From Patellaria atrata CBS 101060 (lineage: Eukaryota; Ascomycota; Dothideomycetes; Patellariales; Patellariaceae): a DNA stretch of 64,000 nucleotides. The DNA lies in NCBI GenBank assembly GCA_010093705.1, contig MU006114.1:186001-250000 (forward strand). Direction: 5' to 3'. Within the stretch, counting starts at the first letter, position 1. Each line of letters opens with the position of its first letter. The position numbers were made by a program, and so were the translations under genes. Below are positions 12,110 through 23,391 of the stretch, piece by piece. A model generated the notes under the pieces. That model did no database searches. It was not told the DNA's origin and saw only the letters and a list, made by a program, of their open reading frames with translations.

Positions 12110-14105
12110 ATGTCTGCTGCTGCAGTCAAGAAATTACCCTCGTCAGGACCGCCGAACAAGACCAATACCACAGGTACTCCGGCATCAACGTCTCGAAGTC
12201 CCTCCAGAACGAGCACTTCCACAACAACCTCGCCCAATGGCGTTAGTAGAGCAAGATCGGTCAGAAGTGGAACAGGCACACCTTTGTCAGCACGCGCAGC
12301 TGTCAAAAAACCAGGGACACCCTCTACACTTAGCCAGAATGTATCGTCCTCAGCAGACGACGGAGATGAGGATGCCCGAGAAGAGGCGGCTGCTCTCATT
12401 CAAGACCTCAAGGAGCAGTTACAGAAAGTGGAGAATACATCGGAGGAGTATATGAAACAGATAGAGGTTCTCCAAGCCCGCTTCGACGATGCCATAAAGG
12501 ACCAAGCAAAGCTTGAGGAAAGGACCCACGAGGAAGAGGAGCGGGTAGAAAGCCTGCTAAACGAAAAGAAAGAGACTGTACGACAGATGAGGGAATTGGA
12601 AAGCATATATGAAGCCGAGCGTGCGGCAACTATGAAAGAGAAAGAGGAAGCATTAGCTCGCGAAGAGGAGTTACATGGAATAATCCAGAGATTAAAGGAG
12701 AGTTTATCACAACGTGAACCTCGCCCTGGCGTGGAAGATGAGCCAAGAATGTCAAGGACTTGTATGTGTCCACGCATGTTCTCGCTATACATCTACTGAC
12801 AATCTACAAGCGAGCTTTCGTAGTAACTCAAGAAACAGCTCAACACATGCTCTCGGCGACGGTGGCCAATTCGCTCCCCCTACATCTCTCCAACGTAGCA
12901 ATTCGAGGAGTGACTCCAAATTACTTCTTCAGAAGGATAAGTTGATCGAGTCTTTACGTCTAGAACTTGCAGAATCCCAAATCAAGCTCGTTGAAATGGA
13001 GAACATGGGTGGTGGTCGTCTTCAAGAGCTGGAGAAGGTTCTTCTTGAAACCAGGATGGCAAATGCACGTTTGATGGAAGATAATGAAAGCTTCCAACTG
13101 TTGCTTAGTGAGAAGACACTCAATGGCGATTTCTCCCGCGGTGAATTCATGCATGGTGTAAAGGAAGAGCGAGTTCCGTCCCGAGCTGGTCCTAGTACCA
13201 GCCTTGCGGACGAGCTACAGTCAGCAACTGAGCAAGATGATGATAATTCCCGTCGTCTAGAATCGGAGCTCAATCAGCTGAAGGACCAAAATAAAGCTCT
13301 TACGCTCTATATTAACAAGATTATTGAGCGCCTCCTAGCTCATAAAGGTTTCGAAACTATTCTATCGGGCGATATACAATCTCCAAATGTCAACGTCAAT
13401 AAGGATCTCCCTCCTCCACCTCCTGCTAAAGACGAAACAGACCCAGCACCTTCCTTACTTCAACGGGCGAAATCGATGGCTGCCCGTCGACCCCGTCCTG
13501 CAAGCCAAATCATGGACAAACCCGTCCTTCCTCCAACTGCAGAAAGTGTTAACACAGATCCAGCTACCGCACCGAGCATACCGCTACAACGTTCACAATC
13601 AACGCGAATTAATCCACAAAATCCTCATCGCCGTTCTACTTCCGAATGGGTTGGGGCCGCGAACGTGGTGAATAACATGTATCGTGGACCGTCCAACCCC
13701 ACTCCGCCGGCTTCTGGAACCGTGAGTCCTGGTCTTGTCTCTCCGCGCAATTCTTTTTTCGGATTTCCGAACAATTCCCAGCGCGTCCCCTCGTCAGGAT
13801 CCGCTCGCCGTCCTAGTGTCGACGATTTTGCTGGAGGTGTCTCGAACACCCCACTCGAAACAACCAGTAACTCAGATAGCGGTACTGCTATTGATGCACC
13901 ATCCCCACCACGAAGCCTTGCAAGTTCGTCTGATAGACAGGGAGGTGCCATCATGGCAGGAAATAAGATTCGCCCTCTAAGGCTAGTTCAGGAGGCTGCG
14001 GAAGATGAAGCTTTGCAGAAAAAGAATAACCGTGGTAGCTGGATGATGGGCTGGTTCGGGAAAGGGGAGAACGCGAGCCCGGGAGGTGAAAGACCTACCT
14101 CCTAA
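12110..14105 (+). CDS. Coiled-coil protein with Ser/Pro-rich ends, function unknown
   Basis: Two exons, 12110-12761 and 12811-14105, give 648 residues; the 49-bp intron has GTATGT and a CAAG acceptor. The protein begins with a basic Ser/Thr/Pro-rich segment (about 1-85). A long, highly charged helical region with heptad-like spacing follows (about 87-205), then a second coiled coil (about 245-390). The C-terminal third is Pro/Ser-rich and disordered, with a short Trp-containing patch (MMGWFGKGE) near the end. There is no enzyme motif, signal peptide or membrane segment. This layout is typical of cytoskeletal, spindle-pole or vesicle-linked scaffold proteins of filamentous ascomycetes, but I cannot name the orthologue. 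Confidence 0.85.
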
Positions 14106-14874
14106 AGGGGATAGCAATGGAGAGACGAATTAGTCATTTGCGCTAACGGATACGACACTGATTAGAATGTTATGTTGCGAATGTGCATTGGGACGGAAGG
14201 TTTGTGGGACGATTTTTCATCTTTAACGAATATTTTTACTAGCTTATGGGATTAACCGTGTACACTCAGTATCTGTAGTAGTTTTATTTACCGGGAAAGA
14301 TGTACTCGAGCTCTACGTGCTGTATGTTGTAGTGTATACTTGATAGGTTTTTCAACAGAGCTCCGCCCAATTCAAGCCTCAACCCTGTGACCTTGGTGTG
14401 AACCTAGAGTACTGGGTATTGCATATCTTCACATATACTCAATGTTCTGCACAGTTATCCCACGATATCAGAAATAAGCAACATACAGGCTGAGCTTTAG
14501 GTGAATCTGGATGAGTATGACCGGGATTTACCCATTCTAGTAAACAATCCCGTAGGAGCTCCCTTCAATACTTTAAAAAAGAGTTTTTGCGATACAAAGA
14601 CTACATGACGAAATAACATGTATTCGAGATTGATGAATTATCGGACTACGTAATTTAGATCTAATGAGACTTTGTCTGTTCGCTCACTTTTTGGAAGATA
14701 GAAGGATATAACATTTTTGTGCTTCGGCAAATGATACACGTTGCAGTTTTGAAGACGGGTCCTCACCTCTTGCATTTGAATACTGAGTAAAACTACTCGA
14801 CCCAGCAATTGAGACACACATTTGATATGCAGGTGTTTCCTATTTCAAGGTCTTTGGAAACATAGATTCTCACC
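14106..14874. other. Intergenic region, UGGT promoter
   Basis: Between two plus-strand genes. It should contain the 3' UTR of the coiled-coil gene and the promoter of UGGT. No open frame of note and no repeat recognised. Confidence 0.5.
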
Positions 14875-17800
14875 ATGATAACCCTTCGCTGGCTTTCACG
14901 AATTGAAGCCCTGCTTTTCCTTACATCGTTTCAGTCGCTACACGTTCAGGGCAGTCCTGCAGTTAATGTGGCTCTGAAAGCTTCTTTTAACTCTGCTCCT
15001 TTTTTAGTTGAACTTTTGTAAGATCACCGGACGCCTTTATTCAGCGGGAATCTAATGTTCTATAGAGAAACAGCGGCAGACGAAAACTCCACATCCTACT
15101 TCCCCTTGCTAGACCGAATCGCGGACGGGTATTTCAAGCAGACAACAGATCGCGAGCTATACGACTCCTTTTTACGGCTATTGCAGGACGACGGCCATAT
15201 CACCGACCCTAATGCTCTCTCATCCTTCGAATTAGCACTCTCCCTCCGGACCGCCGCACCCAGAATAGAAGCCCACTATCAGTTTTATAATACATCCGTC
15301 GAGCCATCGCTCCCTAGGGAAGGGGTAGAATGTGAAACATGGATAGAATTTGGTGGGAAGCAGTACTGTACACCTGTACTGAGTGAAGAGAAGGGGGAGG
15401 TAAAAAATCATATGTAGGTTTATATATATTTGTTTGAATACGGCATTAGTTAACTAGTGGTCTAGAGACCATGTTTTACCGTTCGATAGAATCCTCGGAG
15501 ATTCTGCTAATCCCATATCTTCCATTTTATATACCGACATAACGTCACCGGAATTCAGTAAATTCCATAAAACAGTCATCAGTACCGCAAAAGGGGGTGT
15601 AACATCGTATCGCATACGACATAAACCTCCCAAGTCATTCAATGGTCAGTCTGTAACAGTCAATGGGTATGGTGTCGAGCTTGCTTTGAAGAGAACGGAC
15701 TATATTGTCATAGATGATCGACAAGACGAAAATGCGGTTACAGAAGCGGTGAAGCCTCCAGAGGCAACTCTAGGAGATGAAGAAATTGCAGATCTAAAGC
15801 CTCTTTCTCAATCAGAGCTTTTGGAACTAGGCGTAAAAGCAGCCAGTTTTGTCTTGAATAACCCTGATCCAATGGATACGCTACTCAAGCTCTCCCAGGA
15901 TTTTCCTAAACACTCTCATGCTGTTAGTGCACATAATATCTCCGCTGATTTTCTTGCCGAGCATCGTGCAAATCGAGCTCTTATTGTTCCAGCAGGTTAC
16001 AACGTCCTTTGGGTCAATGGATTGCAAATCAGTCCTCGCGAGATCGATGCGTTTTCCCTTCTGGAACGTCTAAGGCGGGAAAGAAAGTTGGTAGGCGGCG
16101 TGCAAGGACTGGGTCTATCTGGTCGACAAGCTATTAATGTCCTATCTCACAAAGCTATTACTGAAGTACAATCAAGCGACGACCCTCAACGCTATGATTT
16201 TAGGGATGAGATTGAGGGTGGTAATGTCATACTATGGATGAATAATATTGAGAAGGACAAGAGATATCAAGATTGGCCGGAAACCTTGAATGCGGTAAGT
16301 AGAATACAATTCAACGATGACCCGTGGTTTAACGAAGATATAGCTTCTTCAACGGACATTTCCAGGGCAGTTACCATCAATTCGAAAAGATATACACAAT
16401 GCCGTGATGCCAGTTGACTTCACCAATATGAGGGATATCTCGATTGTGGTTGAGACTCTTCAAAACTTCGTTCGGCGCAAAGTACCGATTCGGTTCGGGC
16501 TTGTGCCAATTACTGATAGTACTGAGGCGACTGAACAAGCTCGACTTATCTATCACCTCCTAGATACCTATGGTCTAGGCGCTGTTATGGATTACCTTGA
16601 GCAAGTAAGTAGTTTTCACGTAATCTTCCCGAAGCTGGATATGTTGTTAATGTTACTAGTCGATATCTAACAAGCCGAGAACTTCTCCACACAGAGAGCA
16701 TTTTGAATCCGCAATTGGCCGTGCTAAGCTCCGGAAAGACGCCACCGCACGCTCATTTCAAGAGGTTCTTAAGTTAGAAGAACTCGAGGCTAGGATCGCC
16801 TCTGCAAAGAAATATCTAAACCGGCTCGGTGCTGATACTAAAAATGGTCCATTTTTCATGAATGGAATTGCTATACCACGAGATGATGATTGGATGCAAA
16901 ACATGAGTGATAGGCTCAGAATTGACCTGCAGACGATCCAACGTGGCGTGTTCGAGGAATTATTCGAAGAAGATACCTGGCTACCACAATACTTCCTTTT
17001 CCAAGCTTCAACCCGACGGAATCCCCTTGTGATCCCGGAAAATGAGAAAACTATCAAGGTAATTGATATGGCTCATATTCATGCGGAACACACACAGGCA
17101 TTTGATGGGTTACCGAGTGTTACAATAAATAGCGACGAGAAGGACAAATGGGCACACCTACTTGTCATAGCGGATTTTGATTCCAAACATGGGTTGGACC
17201 TTCTTACTGCAGCTAAAGAATTCCGCAAGGAACATGATGGTGTTCAGTTAATTTTACTACATAGCGGCACTCCAGCGCAAGAGGAGGCTACGTCAGCTCG
17301 ACTGTTCAGTATCGGGCGGCATGCATATGTGGAAAGTCTTGATGACCTGACAAAACCAGCAGATGGTAGTAGTCTCACTGCTGCGTTCAAACATTGGACG
17401 CTTAGTAAACCGCTGGTCAAAGCCCTTGGATTTGAACCCGGACAGGCTGGTCTTATCTTAAATGGAAGAGCTGTAGGACCAATTCCACCAACTCAAGGGT
17501 TTTCCAAGGATGATTTCGATACCCTTCTCTCATACGAAATAAAGAGACGCATCCAACCAGCAATCACTGCTGCTAAGGATTCTGGGTTGGATGATAAGAT
17601 TACAGATCCCTTCACCGCCGCTAAACTATCCTCACTCATTGCCCTCTCTATGGTATCAGATGTTCCAGAGGGAATCTTTGAGTCAACTCCAACCACAAGG
17701 ACAGACATTTTCAAAATGTGGAATTCCACTTATACGGCCATCGAGGTAGGAGACTATGATACAGCAGTCATACAGCTAGTTGCATCTGTTGATCCTTCGT

Positions 17801-19569
17801 CCGAAGCTGCCCAACGTTGGCTTCCGATATTGAAAGTGCTCTCTGAGCTAAATGGAGTTCACTTAACTTTATACCTTAATCCCAGAGAGAGGCTAGAAGA
17901 GTTGCCTGTGAAGCGCTTCTACCGCTATATTATGGAGTCGAAACCCAAATTCGCAGAGGACGGTTCATTAAAAGGCCTTGCAGCACGGTTTAAAGGTTTA
18001 CCTGCGGAGGCTCTGCTTACTATGGGAATGGATGTACCTCCTTCCTGGTTGGTTGCTCCACAGGTCTCAGTCCATGATCTAGACAACATCAAAATCAGCT
18101 CTCTAAAGACTGATTCGAATATTGATGCAGTTTACGAGCTTGAGCACATTTTGATCGAGGGACACTCGCGTGACAGCGGCGCCCAAGGAAGCCCCCCTCG
18201 AGGAGCTCAGGTTGTTCTCTCCACGGAGAAGAATCCTCATGTTGCTGATACCATCATCATGGCCAATCTTGGATATCTACAGTTCAAGGCAAATCCTGGG
18301 TTCTTCAGGATTGAACTCGAGAAAGGCCGTAGCCGAGATATCTTTAGCCTTGACAGTGCAGGAACCCAAGGGTATAACCCGGTGCCCGGTGATGAGAATA
18401 CAGAGATAGCTCTGATGAGCTTTCAAGGCGTTACGCTATATCCTCGCCTTTCACGTAAACCAGGAATGGAAGATGAAGACGTTCTAGATATACCAGAAAC
18501 TGTAGTCGACAACCTCGCAGCTAAAGGTGCCAAGCTAGCAGATACCCTACTAGCTAAAGTAGGTCTGAAAGAAGTCAATACTGGTAAATATGTCTCCCAA
18601 GCGCAGAGTTTCTTATCGCGCTTCAAATCTCGGACCGGAATCACTGATCTTATACCAGCATCTTCTAGTCAAGCTGATATTAACATCTTTTCGGTTGCAA
18701 GCGGACATCTTTATGAGCGAATGTTGAATATCATGATGCTCAGCGTTATGAAGCACACTAACCACACCGTCAAATTCTGGTTCATTGAGCAATTCCTCTC
18801 ACCCAGCTTTAAAGAATTCCTCCCCACCATGGCCGCCGAGTACAACTTCCAATATGAAATGGTGACCTACAAATGGCCGCACTGGCTCCGGGCGCAAAAG
18901 GAGAAGCAAAGGGAAATCTGGGGCTACAAGATCCTCTTCCTCGACGTGCTCTTCCCCCTCAACCTCGACAAAGTCATCTTCGTCGACGCCGACCAAATCG
19001 TCCGCACCGATATGTACGAGCTCGTGCAACACGACCTCCAAGGCGCGCCCTACGGCTTCACCCCCATGTGCGACTCCCGCACCGAGATGGAAGGCTTCCG
19101 TTTCTGGAAACAAGGATACTGGAAAAACTTCCTGCGCGGCCTTCCCTACCATATCTCCGCCCTCTACGTTGTCGACCTCGTGCGCTTCCGGCAAATAGCG
19201 GCTGGTGACCGACTGCGGCAGCAGTACCACCAGCTCTCCGCCGACCCGGCCAGTCTGAGCAACTTGGACCAGGACCTCCCGAATAACATGCAGATGCAGC
19301 TCCCGATCCATAGTTTGCCGCAGGAGTGGCTGTGGTGCGAGACATGGTGTTCGGACGAGAGCTTGGGCGCCGCCAAGACGATCGATCTGTGCAATAATCC
19401 GATGACGAAGGAGCCCAAGTTGGATAGGGCGAGGAGGCAGGTGCCGGAGTGGACAAGGTACGATGAGGAGATTGCGGCGTTGGCGAGACGGGTTAGGGGC
19501 GTGAAGAGTGAGGTCGTGACGAAAGGGGAACGGGGGCTACATGAGCTGCCGAGGAGGGATGAGTTGTAA
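14875..19569 (+). CDS. UDP-glucose:glycoprotein glucosyltransferase (ER folding sensor)
   Basis: Adds glucose to N-glycans of misfolded glycoproteins in the ER lumen so that they rebind calnexin. Five exons, 14875-15017, 15066-15399, 15458-16294, 16344-16604 and 16660-19569, all join in frame to 1494 residues, the normal family length of about 1500. Seen: a hydrophobic signal peptide (about 1-28); the long sensor region of thioredoxin-like domains with family text such as LPFDRILGD, GYGVELALKRTDYIVIDDR, MPVDFTNMRDISIVVETL and RRKVPIRFGLVPI; then the C-terminal GT24 catalytic domain from about residue 1200 (NIFSVASGHLYERML) with the metal-binding DAD of FVDADQIVRTDM near 1300. The protein ends in RDEL, an HDEL-like ER retrieval signal. 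Codon use in the last third is more GC-rich than in the sensor region. The start is chosen because it gives the signal peptide. Confidence 0.96.
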
Positions 19570-19800
19570 GATTTACAGTAGTTAGAGTTATAGATTGAAA
19601 CGTATGAAATTTGTATGATTCTTTCACATATGGGTTAGAGTGATATATCACCACTCATCTTTAAGAGTTCCTGTACCGTACAGCCATGATTGTGAGCATG
19701 TGATATCCTCAGGGGGAACCCATTCACAAAAGAGTCACATAAATTACAAACGCTGCACCCGGAATTCTTCCAGTAGCTTATGAAAAACATTTCGGCAACC

Positions 19801-19985
19801 GTTTGCCATAACCCCCGGGTTAATAGCCTAGTGGCAAACCCACTAGGCACCATCGAGAACCCCGGGGGTCGAATCCCCGAGGGGGCAACTTGCCCCCATA
19901 TCTCGGGCCCCATCTGGGGCAGCAGATGTACCATGTACCTCCCCTGAGGGCGTGAGAACTGTTTTGCATTTCTTTTCTTTTTTTT
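19801..19985 (+). repeat. Possible tRNA-derived (SINE-like) element with A and B boxes
   Basis: TAGCCTAGTGG at 19824-19834 fits the Pol III A-box consensus, and GGGTCGAATCC at 19866-19876 fits the B-box with one mismatch, 42 bases downstream, close to tRNA spacing. The segment is packed with hairpins: a perfect 9-bp stem with a 5-base loop (19826-19834 with 19840-19848), an 8-bp stem with a one-base loop (19881-19888 with 19890-19897), and a 6-bp stem (19907-19912 with 19915-19920). It does not fold into a good tRNA: no anticodon stem and an oversized D-loop. It ends in a T-rich tract at about 19969-19985 that runs into the gap. A SINE or a degenerate tRNA relative fits best. The left border is approximate. 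Confidence 0.45.
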
Positions 19986-20085
19986 NNNNNNNNNNNNNNN
20001 NNNNNNNNNNNNNNNNNNNNNNNNNNNNNNNNNNNNNNNNNNNNNNNNNNNNNNNNNNNNNNNNNNNNNNNNNNNNNNNNNNNNN
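19986..20085. other. Assembly gap (100 N)
   Basis: Exactly 100 N, a conventional placeholder, directly after a T tract. The true length is unknown. Confidence 0.99.
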
Positions 20086-21173
20086 TGGTTGTTTGTAGAT
20101 TTCGGTTATTGCGTTGTCCTTTGTGATATCTCCTCAGTGCTCTGTCTCTAGATTAACGTTGAGGAACGTGGAAGGCTATTTGGCCGAACGGGATCAAAAT
20201 ACACGCAAAGATCCCAATCTCTATTTTATGATCTAGGGGAGTGTTAGGCTTGATACAGGCTTTCTTGGATTCAATGCGCTGCTTAGCATTCACATCATTC
20301 CCCAGTGTCAATTCAACTAGAGCAGGTAACTAGGAAAGGGTTGGCCTTCAAGCTTAAGCCCCTAGGCCTGACGATGGTGGGAGAAGGGGTTTCGCCTTCT
20401 TTGTAAGTGCGTTCTCTTCATCGCTTGTTTTACGTGTTTTCCGCAGCGATACAAAATAGAGGTATATTCCATGTCTTAACCTAGGTCATTCGATATTACG
20501 TCGTCCTGGGATAGAGCTCTGATAAGTCCTGTTTTGGCAATAAAGGTGGCTTTTGCGAGTTTGAGCAGCATGGGCAAATCTAAAAGGTTAGTGGCGGACT
20601 ATGGAATTAAGTGGCTCATGGAGACCTTCATGAAATTGACTGCCTGAGATACAAAGTTCACTCTAAGCTGAGGCATTGATAACACGGAGTAGCGAAACGG
20701 AAAACATCAAATATTGACGCAAAACCAATCAGGGAGCTCTGTTGATCATGATGGAGTTATTAAACATTGTTAAATGAAACAAAAGCTGGGAATCGTTGTT
20801 ATTGAAGGTTGGAAATAAGACCACGCTGAGATGCATTGACGTCGCCTACCGTAACCACTAATAATACACCACGTACAGGATAATGCCTCGTGTAAACCAT
20901 TCATGGTACAAAATAGGTACCTCTTGACCAAGGAATCGAACCATAAGCCATGACCGGGTATCAACGTAGTGCCATGACAGCGGAAATAGAAATCTAGGGT
21001 CTCTATGCAATGACAAAACCTAGCCCAACGTGACGATGAGGAACCTTTCTAAAGTTGGATGAGAAACCAAGGAAAATGACAGAAAGTACATCAGATGCTC
21101 CCGCTCTTCCCATTCAAAAAAAAATGACGTTGACTAAAACTATGTGGTAGCTAAAGCTTGGCGAATGGTCTGA

Positions 21174-22103
21174 TCAGCCCTCGCCAGACCCCGAATCTAA
21201 ATCAATTGCCATAGGATCCGATACCCTCCAAAAGGGTAGTGCGTCCAGTGTAAAGTCCTCAATATCGGAAGGAAGGGAGGGTGGCCCTCTGTCAACACCA
21301 CTCTCAGGTTCTGAGACCTCGACGATGTGTGGATGTGGCATGTCCTCAAAGATCAACGACGAGCGATCTCCAGGGCCTCTAACCCGCCGCCTAAGTCTTC
21401 TTGCGCTTGAGCCAACATCGTGAGCATCCAAAGCCTCCACATCCTCCATATCAGAGTCACTACCAACACTTTGACTATGGCTACGCTTGAAAACTCCAGC
21501 ACTCCAACGTTTCTTTTTTGCTCTGTAGCGTCGTGTTTGTTCGTCACTCTCAGAATCCGCTTCGCAGTTCAATTGCTGAAAGCTATCAACAATCCCCGTG
21601 TGGCTACCGCTGTCTCTTTTGGTTGCATTTTCACTCCTTGCGTCTTCGAATTGGTCCGGTCTGACAACCTCCGTTTCGCTATCATTCTCAGCATCACTCT
21701 CAGTAATCTCTTCAATAGTGAAGTCAGCGTCATCAGCCATACGAGACTGCACAGAGTGATACATGGAAGCTGGTAACTCCTGGGAGCTTTTCTCATCTTC
21801 TGAATCTTCCGGAAGCGATAGCCGCTCATAATCCGAGGGAGTCGATGGTCGAGATTGAGTTTCAGTTTTCTCAGTTTCTTGTGGCCTTGTATAGTTGAAT
21901 GATGGACCCTGGCCGATAGGTGCGATATGCTCCAACGGGGGTGAATGCGCCGGACCTATGAATCCCATGCGCTTGTAATTTGGTGATGTATGACTAGCCA
22001 TCGAAGGAAAGCGTGAATGCGTGCTATTTACTGGTGTTGCGGGAGGAGAAGTAGGTCGATTGGTTGGTGGGTTGAAAGCTTGCGACTGACTCGACCCCTC
22101 CAT
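21174..22103 (-). CDS. Acidic, Ser-rich protein of unknown function
   Basis: A single open frame of 309 residues that I do not recognise. The first 100 residues are Pro/Ser/Thr-rich; the middle is strongly acidic (DADFTIEEITESDAENDSE region, about 125-150). A basic patch follows (RRYRAKKKRWSAGVFKRS, about 189-206), then a second acidic-basic alternation with RRLRRRVRGPGDRSS near 235-250, and an acidic end. The KKKRW and RRLRRRVR patches could serve as nuclear signals. No signal peptide, membrane helix or enzyme motif. The ordered-looking core (about 185-265) is the part most likely to be conserved. Its length and lack of stops in a region of otherwise short frames support a real gene. Confidence 0.6.
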   Translation of the reverse strand: MEGSSQSQAFNPPTNRPTSPPATPVNSTHSRFPSMASHTSPNYKRMGFIGPAHSPPLEHIAPIGQGPSFNYTRPQETEKTETQSRPSTPSDYERLSLPEDSEDEKSSQELPASMYHSVQSRMADDADFTIEEITESDAENDSETEVVRPDQFEDARSENATKRDSGSHTGIVDSFQQLNCEADSESDEQTRRYRAKKKRWSAGVFKRSHSQSVGSDSDMEDVEALDAHDVGSSARRLRRRVRGPGDRSSLIFEDMPHPHIVEVSEPESGVDRGPPSLPSDIEDFTLDALPFWRVSDPMAIDLDSGSGEG

Positions 22104-23391
22104 AGTTATGACAGTTGACGAGAGGAGACTCCTACAATATTTCGGAGGTTTTTCTAGAGATGAAAGAAAGACAAAATGAAGAAGTCAAATACTCTAAGGG
22201 ACCGGAATCCGGTAGAGTCTAGGTTTGCGTAATATGACCTTTGTGTACAGTTTCATTTTTTTGGAGATAAAAGGACCTTTCGATTGCTATAGTTCTGAGC
22301 AATCGATATGTGAGGCGGATAGCGGGGGACCCTTTTTCAAAAGTCGAACCCTGCAAATGGCTTGGCTTATCGAGAAAAAGGGAGAAAAAAATATAGGTTC
22401 AGTATGGCAGCAATGCAGAAATACAAGTCAACAATGAGCAAAGATTGCCCAGTGAGTGGCGGATGGAGCGCAGGCAGAACAAGTACCTACTCCGTATTTT
22501 GGCTGAGTTGTGGAAAAGCACAAGTAAAAATATGCGACGAGCGCGGGAGTACTGATGATGTGTTGTTCACGTTCCCTTGCGTGCAGGATGCGCTCTTTTG
22601 CATGGGCACCTGTAGGTCACTGAATGGGCTGAATCGATCAGAATGATTCGAATGATGCTATTCAAGCTGTTTCAGGCTTGACCTTTGAATGATTTGGCCC
22701 GTCGGCGTTGGACAGGCGTTCCTTGACCCGAAGTATCGACCCAAGTCATGATATGTGTCGGCCATCAATTTGTGTGGGTGCTGTCGCTAATAGCATTGTG
22801 CATCGAGCAATCTCGCGCTGCGTCCTCAATCGTCCGACTTCAGGCCAATGACAATATCCAACTTGATTAGATCCATCACGGTCGAGCGCAGCCTGCAGAA
22901 GATCAGCAATTGGAAGATCTGGAAGCGCGGAGTGATTGAAGAGAATGAAAAGGCATGAAAAGGGTAGCCTACATGTAACGGCGGCTTGGAGGACGGAACT
23001 GGTGACTGGGAAGGACTTCCGTAGGTTGGTGGTTAGGGATCGATCACGTGCATTGAAAAGGCCCTGGTAACCCTGAGGTGGGAAACGGCCGTAGAGCAAA
23101 CATATCAAACATAGCAAACACTGTTTTGTCTTGACCTTAGTCATCAATCGCTTGATCACTCCCGCCAAGGAACGAAATGTGAGCTGCATCTCGCATAGGG
23201 ACACATATCAGGGTCTATTGGTGGCAGCAATCAGAAGAGATAATATTGCGGTAAAAGGGCATGAAAAAGTTTACTGCTACTTCTACCTTCGCAATTACTA
23301 TCATCCGAGTTCCCACCACACGTCTACATCTACACACTGTAGGGGTTGTTCCTTCCCATATCTGAAGCTGCGGCTTCACCCTCAATCCACC
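22104..23391. promoter_or_regulatory. Divergent intergenic region
   Basis: Lies between a minus-strand gene starting at 22103 and the coatomer gene starting at 23392, so both promoters should be here. A minus-strand frame at 22746-23204 has no family resemblance. No repeat recognised. Confidence 0.45.

Larger units (their letters stand above)
19570..21173. other. Intergenic region with gap and structured element
   Basis: Convergent spacer between UGGT (plus) and the minus-strand gene ending at 21174. It contains the tRNA-like element at 19801-19985 and a 100-N gap, both listed separately. The part from 20086 to 21173 has no recognisable gene. Confidence 0.55.

Noticed and set aside
18799-19311. 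Minus-strand frames opposite the UGGT catalytic domain.
   Set aside because: Shadows of the strongly conserved GT24 coding sequence.
20920-20990. A perfect reverse-strand B-box (GGTTCGATTCC) at about 20932-20942, suggesting a tRNA gene.
   Set aside because: No A-box at the right distance, an imperfect T-stem and no pairing acceptor stem on the minus strand.
22746-23204. Minus-strand frame of 152 codons upstream of the coatomer gene.
   Set aside because: No recognisable domain or targeting pattern, and it lies in a region expected to be promoter.
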